Of a stretch of DNA of 64,000 bases, positions 50,223 through 59,197 are shown one piece after another. Source of the stretch: Bradyrhizobium yuanmingense (GTDB lineage: Bacteria > Pseudomonadota > Alphaproteobacteria > Rhizobiales > Xanthobacteraceae); the NCBI RefSeq assembly GCF_900094575.1, contig NZ_FMAE01000008.1, forward strand, positions 1 to 64,000, in the 5' to 3' direction. Position 1 is the stretch's first letter, and each line of letters begins with the position of its first letter. The notes below the pieces were generated by a model. It saw only the letters and a list, made by a program, of their open reading frames with translations, ran no database searches and was not told where the DNA came from. The position numbers and the translations under genes are program-made.

Positions 50223-51917
50223 ATGGGAGCTGCGGCGCTGGAATCCGGCTTCAGTGCCGGAACCAAATTCTTGAAGAAATTGGTCCGTTTCGTGCGCGGC
50301 GCCGACACGCTGACGGTCGCGGAGAAGGTCTACAGCATCGCCGCCTTCCTGGCGATCGTCACCACTTTCCTGCTGGTGATGTCGGTCCAGTCAGTGCGCC
50401 TGCAGACGACGTATCGCCACCTGCATGCCACCTCCGCCGACGCGGCGGTCGGCGTCGGGCGCATCAACGCCCTGATCTACGCCGTCGTGATGGAATCGCG
50501 CGGCATCTACATGTCCGCCGATCGTGCCGCGATGAAGCAGTTCGCGGACGGGCTGGTGCGGCGCAACCGCGAGCTCGCCGAGGCCGTGAAGAGCATGGAG
50601 CGCACGGTGGGCGACGACGACGCCGAGCTGTTCTCTTCCTTCCGCCAGCGCATCCAGCAATTCATCGACTTCCGCCAGGAGCTGGTGCGCCGCGGCGTCG
50701 AGATCAGCCCGGCCGCGGCCCGCGAGTGGGGCGACAACGACGCCAATCGCACCCTGCGCAGCAAGCTCAACAGCGATCTCGAAGCGCTCGAGCGCATCTA
50801 CGAACAGCGCGCCCGCGAGGCGGACGAACTCGCCGACAGCCACCGCTACGCAGCCGCCTATCTGTTCGCGCTGGGGCTCGCGGCGCTGATGCTCGCGGCG
50901 TTGAACGTCGTCGTCATGCGGAACTCGGTGATCGGCGCGCTCGCCGATATCACGCAGGCGACCGACCGGATCGCGCAGGGCGACGTCAAGAGCGAGGTGC
51001 CGCATCTGCGCCGTCACGACGAGATCGGGCGCCTTGCACGCGCGGTGCAGAATTTCCGTGACGCGGTGGCGCGCATCTTCGAGCTCGAGGAGCTCGAGCT
51101 CGGCACTGCGCAGGCGCGCGACGCGGCGATGACCGAGCGCGACAAGTTCAACGACAAGTACCAGGCCAAGAAGTGGCAGCTTTCGGCAGCGATCAACAAC
51201 ATGCCGCAGGGGCTGATCATGCTCGACGGCAAGGCCAATGTGGTCGCGATGAACGCCAATTACCGCAGGATCTACAATCTGCCTGAGACGATCCAGACCG
51301 GGTCGAGTCTCGAGGAGATCCTCCAGCACAGGGTCGAGAGCGGATTGTTCAGCGGCGACGTCACGAAATACGTCGCGGCGGTGCTCGACCGCATCGCCAA
51401 ACGCCAGCCGACGTCGTACGAGATCGCGCTGAACGACGGCCGCATCATCAAGATCTACGAGCGCCCGATGGACGGCGGCGGCTGGGTGTCGGTGCAGGAG
51501 GACGTCACGGAACAGCGCCACCGCGAACGCATTCTCGAACGGATGGAGCGCTTTCTCGCCACCATCATCGAGAACGTGGCCGAGGGCATCATCGCCAAGG
51601 ACGCGCGCAATCTGCGCTACGTCTTCGTCAACAAGGCCGCCGAGAAGATGATCGGCATGTCGCGCGGCGAGATCATCGGCAAGACGGCGCGGGAATTGTT
51701 CTCCGTGGAGGCTGCCGAATTGATCGAGCGGCGCGACCAGCAGTTGCTCGCACAGCGGCAGCAGCTCGAGCCGATCATCGATACCATCGATAATCCCGTC
51801 CGCGGGCGCCGCGTCATCTGCGCCCGCCGCATCCAGGTGGGGGGCGCCGGTGAGGAGTCCCACATGTTCGTGACCATGGTCGAGGATCGGACCGAACGGC
51901 CGGCAGCGGCGGCATAG
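50223..51917 (+). CDS. HAMP-PAS-PAS sensor protein without output domain
   Basis: A 564-residue membrane protein. First span about 36-56; a periplasmic helical sensor at about 57-210 rich in Arg/Glu; second span about 212-234; HAMP domain at about 236-285 (DITQATDRIAQGDVKSEVPHLRRHDEIGRLARAVQNFRDA). Then come a coiled-coil linker and two PAS domains at about 325-425 and 435-550 (NMPQGLIMLDGKANVVAMN; ENVAEGIIAKDARNLRYVFVN). No histidine kinase, GGDEF, EAL, MCP or phosphatase domain follows. It must signal through a partner, or the partner was lost. Confidence 0.87.
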   Translation: MGAAALESGFSAGTKFLKKLVRFVRGADTLTVAEKVYSIAAFLAIVTTFLLVMSVQSVRLQTTYRHLHATSADAAVGVGRINALIYAVVMESRGIYMSADRAAMKQFADGLVRRNRELAEAVKSMERTVGDDDAELFSSFRQRIQQFIDFRQELVRRGVEISPAAAREWGDNDANRTLRSKLNSDLEALERIYEQRAREADELADSHRYAAAYLFALGLAALMLAALNVVVMRNSVIGALADITQATDRIAQGDVKSEVPHLRRHDEIGRLARAVQNFRDAVARIFELEELELGTAQARDAAMTERDKFNDKYQAKKWQLSAAINNMPQGLIMLDGKANVVAMNANYRRIYNLPETIQTGSSLEEILQHRVESGLFSGDVTKYVAAVLDRIAKRQPTSYEIALNDGRIIKIYERPMDGGGWVSVQEDVTEQRHRERILERMERFLATIIENVAEGIIAKDARNLRYVFVNKAAEKMIGMSRGEIIGKTARELFSVEAAELIERRDQQLLAQRQQLEPIIDTIDNPVRGRRVICARRIQVGGAGEESHMFVTMVEDRTERPAAAA

Positions 51918-52058
51918 CGGCCGGCGGCAGCTCGCATCTGCCGCGGGCTGCCGATGCTCGCGCGGAAGTGAGACAGTGTGGCTGTCACGAATGACCGACT
52001 GACGGTAGCTTGGTCCTGCTTTGAAGCGTGGAGCGACCTCCACGCGGAGGATCGAGTG

Positions 52059-52427
52059 ATGTTACGCAGGATGATGATGACGGCGCTGGCCGTGGCGGCG
52101 GTCGGGCTGTCGGCGCCACAAAAGGCCGAGGCGGGCGGCGGTTTCGGACGTGGTGGAGGCTTTCACGGCGGTGGCTTCCATGGTGGCGGCTTCCATGGCT
52201 GGGGGCACCGTCATTGGCATGGCGGCGGCTTCTGGCCAGGGATCGGGATCGGGGTGGGTCTCGCCGGCGCCGGCCTGTACGGCGGCTATTACGGCTATCC
52301 CTATTACGCCGTCCCCGACGACTATGGCCCTGCCTACAACGATGGCTATGGCGGCTGCTACGTCGTGCGCAAGCGCGTCATGACCCCGTCGGGCTGGCGC
52401 TACCGCCAAGTCGACGTCTGCGAGTGA
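52059..52427 (+). CDS. Gly/His-rich exported protein
   Basis: A 122-residue protein with a signal peptide (LRRMMMTALAVAAVGLSAPQKAEA) and then GGGFGRGGGFHGGGFHGGGFHGWGHRHWHGGG, an array of GGGFH units. A hydrophobic Gly-rich stretch and a Tyr-rich region (YGGYYGYPYYAVPDDYGPAYNDGYGG) follow. The C-terminus has two conserved Cys (CYVVRKRV, VDVCE). Such proteins are common in the rhizobial envelope; a metal-binding or structural role is possible, but only by composition. GGAGG precedes the ATG. Confidence 0.78.
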   Translation: MLRRMMMTALAVAAVGLSAPQKAEAGGGFGRGGGFHGGGFHGGGFHGWGHRHWHGGGFWPGIGIGVGLAGAGLYGGYYGYPYYAVPDDYGPAYNDGYGGCYVVRKRVMTPSGWRYRQVDVCE

Positions 52428-52442
52428 GGCGAAATAGCTGTT

Positions 52443-52484
52443 AAAAAACAAGGTCGTTGACGCAGTATACCGTCAACGACCTTG
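52443..52484 (-). terminator. Rho-independent terminator for the 52608 gene
   Basis: A 14-bp stem, CAAGGTCGTTGACG (52449-52462) / CGTCAACGACCTTG (52471-52484), with an 8-nt loop and, on the minus strand, a TTTTTTAA tail. It lies about 125 bp downstream of the stop of the minus-strand coiled-coil gene, and it also ends close to the plus-strand Gly-rich gene. Confidence 0.85.
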
Positions 52485-52607
52485 CCAGCCCCGGATATTG
52501 AAATCGGCTCACGCCATCCGGTAACGGCGAACATCGCGCGGAATCATACCGGCGAATGTGATCCAGTTCACAAGTGGCGAAAATAAAGTTCCCGCACCGT
52601 GACCGGC

Positions 52608-53099
52608 TCAGCCGCCCGAGCGCTTGCGGGCGCTGGCGTGGACGCGCCGCGCTGGTTTCCTGCGGGTAACCGATGGAGTCTCGACCTCGGTCGCCCGTGC
52701 ACTGGCAAAGGACTGCCGCAAGCCGTCGATGGATTCGTTCAAGGCCGTAACCTGCTCCGACAGGCGCTTGGTGTCGGCCTGTTGCGCCGCCAGCAGCCGC
52801 TTCATCGTCTGAAGCTGGTCCTGCACCACCTGGAGCTGGTCGATCGATTCCTGCTGGGTCGCCTCCAGCCCCTTGGTCTTCTCGACCAGCTGCTCGGAGG
52901 CCTGGGCGGTGCGGGCCTGAAGCTGCCGCGAGGCCACCACCCGGTCGCTCTCGGGGGCGGCACCGGTATAGGCCCGCCAGATTGCGATCGACGTCACGCC
53001 CGCGATCAGCAGCAGGAGGGCTGCAGCAGCCAGCGCGATCGGCTGGGCGCCAAGGCGAAGGAGGGTGTTGGACGGCCTGTCCTGGGCGAGATCGATCAT
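52608..53099 (-). CDS. Membrane-anchored coiled-coil protein
   Basis: A 163-residue protein with one membrane span (IALAAAALLLLIAGVTSIAIW, about 21-41) near the N-terminus. A long parallel coiled coil at about 65-140 (QLQARTAQASEQLVEKTKGLEATQQESIDQLQVVQDQLQTMKRLL) follows, and the tail is Arg/Lys-rich (RRKPARRVHASARKR). It resembles small envelope organisers of unknown function. The ATG at 53099 begins MIDLAQDRPSNTLLRL. No catalytic motif is present. Confidence 0.75.
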   Translation of the reverse strand: MIDLAQDRPSNTLLRLGAQPIALAAAALLLLIAGVTSIAIWRAYTGAAPESDRVVASRQLQARTAQASEQLVEKTKGLEATQQESIDQLQVVQDQLQTMKRLLAAQQADTKRLSEQVTALNESIDGLRQSFASARATEVETPSVTRRKPARRVHASARKRSGG

Positions 53100-53279
53100 C
53101 GCTGACAAAACCCAAATTGAAACTTGGTGAGTGGCGAAGACCGGCAACCCAGAGGGGTCACCGGGGCGTCCCGAAAGCCTTACGTTTCGGCAAGGAATGG
53201 GACCAAAAAGAGGCTGAGCGGCAAAAAACCAGTGATCAGCGGCTCTTGCAGCCCGGGAGCGCCGCGCAGCGGGCAGGGA

Positions 53280-54011
53280 TCAAGGCTGAAATTGCGAGAA
53301 CGGCCCGGAATAGCTCTTTGCGCGCGGTGCCGCATAGGGCCCGAGCCGGGAGGTCTTCAGTCCAAGTCGCACCAGTGATTCCGCCAGCGTCACCGCGGCC
53401 GCGACGCCGTCGATCACGGGCAGGCCGTGCGCGGCGGCGAGCTCGCCTGCGAGATCGGCCATGCCGGCGCAGCCGAGCACGATCGCTTCTGCCCGGTCGT
53501 CACGGACGGCGGCGGTGATCTCCGCTGAGATCTTGCCGAGCGCATCAATGTTGCGCTCTTCCAGCGCCAGCACCGGGACCTCGGCGGCACGGACGCGGGC
53601 GCAGCGTTCGGCCAGGCCGTACTTGCGCAGATTGTGCTCGAGCGGCACGATGGAGACGCCGAGCGTGGTCACCACGGCAAAGCGCGCCGCGATCAGGCTC
53701 GCGAGGTGGAAGCCGGCCTCGCCGATGCCGATCACCGGCGCCTTGGCGGCGGCACGCGCGGCATCCAGGCCGGTGTCGTCGAAGCAGGCGATGATGTGTG
53801 CGTCCGCGCCGTCGCGATCGGCCTCGCGGATGCAGCCGAGCATGCCGGGCACCGCGAAAGCTTCGTCGTAAAACCCCTCGATCGAGACCGGGCCCATCGC
53901 CGGCTGACGCGCATCGATCACGGTGTCGGCGAGCGCAACGCTGCGCGCGGCAGCGGCGATCTTCGCCGTCATCGACGCCGTTGTGTTGGGGTTGACGACG
54001 TGAAGCCGCAT
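53280..54011 (-). CDS. Aspartate/glutamate or hydantoin racemase family protein
   Basis: A 243-residue racemase with the paired catalytic cysteines Cys76 (IIACFDDTGLDAAR) and Cys181 (VLGCAGMADLAGE), as in hydantoin racemases. The start VNPNTTASMT is the family N-terminus. It interconverts enantiomers of amino acids, hydantoins or arylmalonates without cofactor. It is the last gene of the polyamine-type ABC operon, 21 bp after the permease stop, so its substrate is probably what the transporter imports. Confidence 0.88.
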   Translation of the reverse strand: MRLHVVNPNTTASMTAKIAAAARSVALADTVIDARQPAMGPVSIEGFYDEAFAVPGMLGCIREADRDGADAHIIACFDDTGLDAARAAAKAPVIGIGEAGFHLASLIAARFAVVTTLGVSIVPLEHNLRKYGLAERCARVRAAEVPVLALEERNIDALGKISAEITAAVRDDRAEAIVLGCAGMADLAGELAAAHGLPVIDGVAAAVTLAESLVRLGLKTSRLGPYAAPRAKSYSGPFSQFQP

Positions 54012-54032
54012 TGGAACAGACGAGTCCTTATC

Positions 54033-54911
54033 TCAGACGAGTCCCTTGCCGGCGTCCGAGCCCTTGGCCGCCTGCCGCTTGTTGAGCACGTGAATGGTGC
54101 CGAGCGCAAGCGTGATGACCGTGAACGAGACCGCCGAGATCACGGTGCCGAGCGCGTAGATGTCGGGGTTGGTCACGGTGGTGGTGAGGCCTTGAAGATC
54201 CAGCGGCAACGTGTTCACGGCGCCGATCGCCTGGCTGGAGCGTGCGAGCTCGTCCCAGGACAGCGTGAAGCCGAACAGGCCGATGCCGATCACCGAGGGC
54301 AGGATGATCGGCAGCACGACATGGCGGAACGTCTGCCACGGTGTCGCGCCGAGATCGCGCGCGGCTTCTTCCAGCCGCGGGTCGAAGCGGTTGAAGATCG
54401 CGAACATGATGAGCAGCCCGAATGGCAGTGTCCAGGTCAGGTGCGCGCCCAGCCCGGACGTGAGCAGGCCCATCGAGGTCTCGAAATTCTCGTTCCAATG
54501 CGCCTTGATCAGGTCGTCGATGATGCGGAACTCGAGCGAGATGCCGAGCGAGGTGATGATCGAAGGCACGATGAGGCTGGCGATCGCCGAGTAGAACAGG
54601 ATGCTCTGCGCCTTGAACTTGCGCCGGAACGCCATGCCGGCGGCGACCGACAGCACGACGGTGACGATCATCACGACGATGCCGAGCAGCAGCGAGCGGC
54701 GGAAGGCGGCACCGAGATCGACGATGCCGGTGCCCTGGAACAATTTTGCGATCCAGAAGGTCGATACGCCGTTCATCGGGAAGGTGAGGCCGCCCTGCGG
54801 CCCCTGGAACGACAGCACGTAGATCGCGATCATCGGCCCATAGAGAAACAGCACATAGGCCGCGAAGAAGATCGCGAGCACGTAGAACGAGCGCGGGCGT
54901 CCTTCCTTCAT
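54033..54911 (-). CDS. ABC transporter permease, PotC type
   Basis: A 292-residue inner-membrane permease with six hydrophobic segments: YVLAIFFAAYVLFLYGPMIAIYVLSF at the N-terminus and the EAA coupling loop FDPRLEEAARDLGATPWQTFRHVVLPIILPS (about 170-200). It belongs to the spermidine/putrescine-type group. It pairs with the PotB-type permease, whose stop codon lies three bases upstream. Confidence 0.93.
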   Translation of the reverse strand: MKEGRPRSFYVLAIFFAAYVLFLYGPMIAIYVLSFQGPQGGLTFPMNGVSTFWIAKLFQGTGIVDLGAAFRRSLLLGIVVMIVTVVLSVAAGMAFRRKFKAQSILFYSAIASLIVPSIITSLGISLEFRIIDDLIKAHWNENFETSMGLLTSGLGAHLTWTLPFGLLIMFAIFNRFDPRLEEAARDLGATPWQTFRHVVLPIILPSVIGIGLFGFTLSWDELARSSQAIGAVNTLPLDLQGLTTTVTNPDIYALGTVISAVSFTVITLALGTIHVLNKRQAAKGSDAGKGLV

Positions 54912-54914
54912 GCT

Positions 54915-55868
54915 CTAGAGCTCCTTCTTGATGTCGACGATGCGCGACATCATGGTGATGATCAGGAAGGTGATTGCGAGGAGGATCACGGCATTGGCCG
55001 CGGCGGCGGGGAATTGCAGCGCGTTGACCCGCGTCTCGATGATCTTGCCGGCGGCGGCGATCTGCTGGCCGCCCATCACGCCGATGGTGATGAAGTCGCC
55101 CATCACGATGGTGATGACGAAGATCGAGCCGATCACGATGCCGGGCTTGGCCAGCGGAATGATGACGTTGACGAGGGTCTGGAAACCGCTGGCGCCGGCA
55201 TCATAGGCGGCCTCGATCAGCGACTTGTCGATGCGCACCATCGAGTTGAAGATCGGCACCACCATGAAGAAGGTGAAGAGGTGCACCAGTGCCAGCACCA
55301 CGGAGAATTCGGAGAACAGCAGCCATTCCACGGGATGGTTGATCAGGCCCGTCTTCATCAGGCCGGTGTTCACGAGGCCGTTGCGGCCGAGCAGCGGGAT
55401 CCAGGCGATCATGCGGATCACGTTGGAGGTCCAGAACGGGATCGTGCAGAGCAGCGACAAGCCCATCTGCCAGGTCTTGGACTTGACGTGGAAGGCGAGG
55501 AAGTAGGCGACCCAGAAGCCGATGAAGAGGGTGATGGCCCAGACCAGGAAGCAGAGTTTCAGCGTCTTCAGATAGGTCTTGGCGATGGTGCAGAGCTCAG
55601 GGAGCTGCGCAATGCAGCCTTCGAACGTGTCGGTGTAGCCGCGGCCGGAGAAAGCCGGCAGCAGCTGGTATTCGTTGTAGTCCCAGAACGAGACGATGAC
55701 GACGAAGACGAGCGGAATGAGGAAGAACGCGAGAAACACCAGCATCATCGGCCCGGCCTGGAGCCAGGAGATGAAGGACGGCGACAGGCGCGTCGGCTTT
55801 GCGGCGCGCGCTGTGCCCGACCCCGGGATCAAGCCCGGGGCTGCCTGTTGCAGGACCTCTTCCGACAT
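54915..55868 (-). CDS. ABC transporter permease, PotB type
   Basis: A 317-residue permease with a Pro/Ala-rich N-terminus of about 35 residues and six spans. The EAA loop is SLIEAAYDAGASGFQTLVNVIIPLAKPG (about 220-247). The first large periplasmic loop (GYTDTFEGCIAQLPELCTIAKTY) has two Cys. The ATG at 55868 begins MSEEVLQQAAPG and lies five bases after the substrate-binding-protein stop; the longer upstream frame is rejected. Confidence 0.93.
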   Translation of the reverse strand: MSEEVLQQAAPGLIPGSGTARAAKPTRLSPSFISWLQAGPMMLVFLAFFLIPLVFVVIVSFWDYNEYQLLPAFSGRGYTDTFEGCIAQLPELCTIAKTYLKTLKLCFLVWAITLFIGFWVAYFLAFHVKSKTWQMGLSLLCTIPFWTSNVIRMIAWIPLLGRNGLVNTGLMKTGLINHPVEWLLFSEFSVVLALVHLFTFFMVVPIFNSMVRIDKSLIEAAYDAGASGFQTLVNVIIPLAKPGIVIGSIFVITIVMGDFITIGVMGGQQIAAAGKIIETRVNALQFPAAAANAVILLAITFLIITMMSRIVDIKKEL

Positions 55869-55873
55869 GTCCG

Positions 55874-57163
55874 TTACGCCGCGATGAACTCGTTCCACTT
55901 GCGGACCATGTAGTCGTTCTCGTCCATCACGGCGTTCCAGCACGCGACCCCGCCCATGCGATCCTCGTAGGAGCCGCCGTCACGCACCGCGCCGGCCTTT
56001 TCAAGCAGCGAGCCGTCGGGCGCCTTGATGTCCTTCTCGGCCGGTTTGCCTTCCATCCAGTAGGCCCATTCGTAGGGCTCCATGTGCGCCTTCGCAGTGG
56101 AGAGCACGGCGGAGTAATAGCCCTGGCGGTTGAGATAGGCGCCGGCAAAGCCCGACAGGAACCAGTTCACGAATTCATAGGCCCATTCGAGCTTGGCACC
56201 CGAGACACCCTTGGACACGCAGAAGCCGGAAGCCCAGGACCGGTAGCCTTCCTTCAGCGGCTGGAAGGTGCAGGGGATGCCCATCGAGCGCACCTTGGTG
56301 ACCGCCGGTGACCACATCGACTGAATCACGGTCTCGCCCGAGGCCATCAGGTTGACGCTCTCGTTGAAGTCCTTCCAGAAGGCGCGGAACTGGCCGGCCT
56401 TCTTGGCCTCGGTCATCACCTTCATGGTGAGATCGATCTCTTCCTTGGTCATGTTGCCCTTGTCGGCATATTTGTACTTGCCGGAGGCTTCCACGACCAT
56501 CGCGGCATCCATGATGCCGATCGAGGGGATGTTGAGGATCGAGGCCTTGCCCTTGAACTCGGGGTTGAGCAGCTCGGCCCAGGTGGTGATCGGACGCTTG
56601 ATCAGGTCGGGGCGGATGCCGAGCGTGTCGGCGTTGTAGACGGTCGGGATCAGCGTGACGAATTCGGTCGCCGACGTCGCGAACTTCTTGGAGTCCTTGC
56701 CTTCGAGATAGAGCACCTTCCAGGGCGCGGTGCCCTGGCCGCCGATCTTCTTGCCGCCGGGCGTCTCGCCCTTGGTGAAGACGGGCGTGATGTTGCCGAA
56801 CTCCTTGATCTTCTTGGCGTCGAGCGCAAGGATGTTGCCCGACGGCACCAGCTTCTTCAGCGAGAAATATTCGGTATCCAGCACGTCGAAGGAATTCGGC
56901 TGGGTCATCACGCGCTTGGTGACGTCGTCCGTGGTTGCGGTGATGTATTCGATCTTGATACCAGTGTCCTTCAGACATTGCTTGGCGATGTCGTCGCCCT
57001 CGTTCACGGCCGTGCCGAGATAGCGCAGTACCTTCGCATCGGCCGACTTCACGTAAGGAAAGCCGGTGATCGCGCCGGAGCCGGCGGCGAGGCCGGCGAG
57101 ACCCGCGGTGCCCTTCAATAGCGTGCGGCGGCTGACGCCGGTCTTCCTGGTCGTCTCGGTCAT
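55874..57163 (-). CDS. Polyamine-type ABC substrate-binding protein, Tat-exported
   Basis: A 429-residue periplasmic protein, longer than typical PotD (about 350). A twin-arginine signal RRTLLKGTAGLAGLAAGSGAITG (12-34) means it is folded before export. The mature part contains KVLRYLGTAVNEGDDIAKQ, DVLDTEYFSLKKLV, TAPWKVLYLEGKD and NADTLGIRPDLI, matching the PotD/PotF-like SBP family. The long insert before the C-terminus suggests a different ligand. ATG 57163 with GAGGAG upstream; 44 bp from the ATPase gene. Confidence 0.92.
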   Translation of the reverse strand: MTETTRKTGVSRRTLLKGTAGLAGLAAGSGAITGFPYVKSADAKVLRYLGTAVNEGDDIAKQCLKDTGIKIEYITATTDDVTKRVMTQPNSFDVLDTEYFSLKKLVPSGNILALDAKKIKEFGNITPVFTKGETPGGKKIGGQGTAPWKVLYLEGKDSKKFATSATEFVTLIPTVYNADTLGIRPDLIKRPITTWAELLNPEFKGKASILNIPSIGIMDAAMVVEASGKYKYADKGNMTKEEIDLTMKVMTEAKKAGQFRAFWKDFNESVNLMASGETVIQSMWSPAVTKVRSMGIPCTFQPLKEGYRSWASGFCVSKGVSGAKLEWAYEFVNWFLSGFAGAYLNRQGYYSAVLSTAKAHMEPYEWAYWMEGKPAEKDIKAPDGSLLEKAGAVRDGGSYEDRMGGVACWNAVMDENDYMVRKWNEFIAA

Positions 57164-57207
57164 TTCGCTCACTCCTCTGTGTTGCGCATTTTCCGTGGTG
57201 AAGGGTG

Positions 57208-58194
57208 CTATTGCAGGCGTTGTGCCTTGGCGGGATCCCAGGTCGCCAGCACGCGATCGCCCGGGCGGAACGGATGCACGTCGAAGGCGGCCTCGGGAAC
57301 GTGGGAGAACAGGGCGGTGCCGTCGTCGAGCGTGAGCGAGACGGCGATGTAGGAGCCCTGGTATTCGGTCTGGGTCAGCAGCGCCGGCGCGCCGAAGGCG
57401 CCGTCGGCGAACGGCACGATGCCGAGCTGATCGGCGCGAACGGCGATGAGATTGCCGGCGTCGCTGAGCACGTTGTGTCCGCCGATGAATCGGGCCACGA
57501 ATTCGGTGCGGGGACGATGGAAGATGTCGCGCGCCGTGCCCTGCTGCTCGATCCTGCCGTGGTTCATCACCACGATGTGGTCGGCGAGGGCCATCGCCTC
57601 TTCCTGGCCGTGGGTAACCTGGATGAAGCTGATGCCGAGCTCGCGCTGCAGCCGCTTCAGCTCGCCGCGCATCTTGACGCGCAGGAACGGATCGAGCGCC
57701 GAGAGCGGCTCGTCGAGCAGGAGGATCTGCGGCTCGGTGATCAGCGCGCGCGCGAGCGCTACGCGCTGCTGCTGGCCGCCCGAGAGCTGCGCCGGAAGAC
57801 GGCCTGCATATTGGCTCATCGCGACCAGCTCGAGCAATTCGCCGGCGCGCTTGTGCCGCGTCGGCTTGTCGATGCCGCGCATCTTCAGGGCGAAGGCGAC
57901 GTTGTCGAGCACGGTCAGGTGCGGAAACAGAGCGTAGGACTGGAACATCATCGCGGTGCCGCGCTTGGCGGGCTCGAGGTCGGTGACGTTCTGCGCGCCG
58001 AGGATGATGTCGCCTTCGCTGACCGCCTCGTGACCTGCGATCATGCGCAGCGTCGAGGTCTTGCCGCAGCCGGAGGGGCCGAGCAGGCAGCAATAGGTGC
58101 CGGCCGGGATCTTCAGGTTGACGTTGTCAACGGCCAGCGTGGCGTCGTAGCGCTTGGTGACGGCGACCAGTTCGAGAGCGGCGGGAATGGCCAT
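57208..58194 (-). CDS. ABC transporter ATP-binding protein, PotA type
   Basis: A 328-residue ATPase with Walker A GPSGCGKTST (40-49), signature LSGGQQQRVALARAL, Walker B ILLLDEPLSALD, and the C-terminal TOBE-like domain (about 240-328) of polyamine/iron-type ATPases. ATP hydrolysis drives uptake through the two permeases encoded downstream. It is the first gene of the operon and is divergent from the GntR gene, so the promoter lies in 58195-58449. Confidence 0.94.
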   Translation of the reverse strand: MAIPAALELVAVTKRYDATLAVDNVNLKIPAGTYCCLLGPSGCGKTSTLRMIAGHEAVSEGDIILGAQNVTDLEPAKRGTAMMFQSYALFPHLTVLDNVAFALKMRGIDKPTRHKRAGELLELVAMSQYAGRLPAQLSGGQQQRVALARALITEPQILLLDEPLSALDPFLRVKMRGELKRLQRELGISFIQVTHGQEEAMALADHIVVMNHGRIEQQGTARDIFHRPRTEFVARFIGGHNVLSDAGNLIAVRADQLGIVPFADGAFGAPALLTQTEYQGSYIAVSLTLDDGTALFSHVPEAAFDVHPFRPGDRVLATWDPAKAQRLQ

Positions 58195-58334
58195 GGCGTG
58201 TCCGAGGAGGGGCGTTGCGTCCCGCCTCTCTCCGCAAGGTCCGTGCCAACAGCCCGCGACGATGCGAATTTCAGAAACTGTGCAGCGGAGTCAGATCGTT
58301 AGATCGATTCCGGCCCAATGTCGGGCCGTCACCC

Positions 58335-58397
58335 GTGCAGCCAGCTGCACACAAAACGGGCGAAGATTGTATGAAGTTTCGCCTGTGATTGGATACA
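58335..58397. promoter_or_regulatory. Candidate operator dyads between the ABC operon and the GntR gene
   Basis: Two dyads lie in the 255-bp divergent gap: GTGCAG-CCAG-CTGCAC (58335-58350) and TGTAT (58368-58372) ... ATACA (58393-58397), with a 20-bp spacer. Either could be the site of the FCD-type GntR regulator, whose operators are commonly short dyads in the divergent promoter region. This is position and symmetry only; neither matches a defined consensus closely. Confidence 0.35.
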
Positions 58398-58449
58398 GCT
58401 CGTCGACTAACATTGCAGGCCGAACGTTCGTCGATCGAGCCTCACAATC

Positions 58450-59157
58450 ATGGCCGCCAAGACCCGCCAGAAACCCGATGCGCCAGACGCGAGCGATCGC
58501 GTCAGCCGTATCCGGGAGGGTGTGACTGCCGCGATCCTCGAGCATCGCCTGCTGCCCGGCACCAAGCTCGGGGAGGACGAGATCGGCGACATCTACGGCG
58601 CAAGCCGGACGCTGGTGCGCTCAGCGCTGCAGCAGCTTGCGCATGAGGGCATCGTCAATATCGAGAAGAATCGCGGCGCTTTCGTTGCGCGCCCGACGCC
58701 GGCTGATGCCCGCGAGGTGTTCGAGGCGCGGCGCCTGATCGAGCCCAGCATCGTGGACCGCGCCATTGACGCGGTCTCGCCGGCCTGGCTCGATCGCCTG
58801 CAGCACCATCTCACGGAAGAACGCGAGGCCGAGTTGCGCGGCGATGCCCGCGCCTCGGTGCGGCTCTCCGGCGAGTTTCATCGTCTCGTCGCCGAGATGA
58901 GCGGCCACAGCATCTATCTCGGCTTCCTGAAGGAGCTGATCGCGCGCTCCTCGCTCATCATCCTGCTGTACCGCCGTCACGACACGCCCGCGTGCGGCAC
59001 CGATCATCACGCCGGGATCGCCGCCGCGATCCGCAAGCGCGACAAGGCGCGCGCCGGCGCCTTGATGCTGTCGCACCTGAACGAGATCGAGGCGGAGCTG
59101 TTCCTGAAGGATCCCGCCGCCGATGAATTGCGGCTGGCGGACGTGCTGGGGGCGTGA
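58450..59157 (+). CDS. GntR family transcriptional regulator (FCD type)
   Basis: A 235-residue FadR/VanR-type regulator. The winged helix-turn-helix at about 15-80 contains GTKLGEDEIGDIYGASRTLVRSALQQLAHEG, and the C-terminal FCD domain at about 90-215 contains the metal/ligand-binding Asp and His residues (GEFHRLVAEMSGHSI; DHHAGIAAAIRKRDKARAGALMLSHL). It is divergent from the polyamine-type ABC operon and probably represses it, with the ligand likely to be the transported compound or a derivative. That link is inferred from orientation. Confidence 0.92.
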   Translation: MAAKTRQKPDAPDASDRVSRIREGVTAAILEHRLLPGTKLGEDEIGDIYGASRTLVRSALQQLAHEGIVNIEKNRGAFVARPTPADAREVFEARRLIEPSIVDRAIDAVSPAWLDRLQHHLTEEREAELRGDARASVRLSGEFHRLVAEMSGHSIYLGFLKELIARSSLIILLYRRHDTPACGTDHHAGIAAAIRKRDKARAGALMLSHLNEIEAELFLKDPAADELRLADVLGA

Positions 59158-59197
59158 GAAGGGCGTCGCCAGCGCACGGGATCGGCGGGTCCGGACG

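Noticed and set aside
57164-58093. N-terminal extension of the polyamine-type binding protein
   Set aside because: It runs antisense-like through the ATPase gene; the Tat signal and GAGGAG fix the start at 57163.
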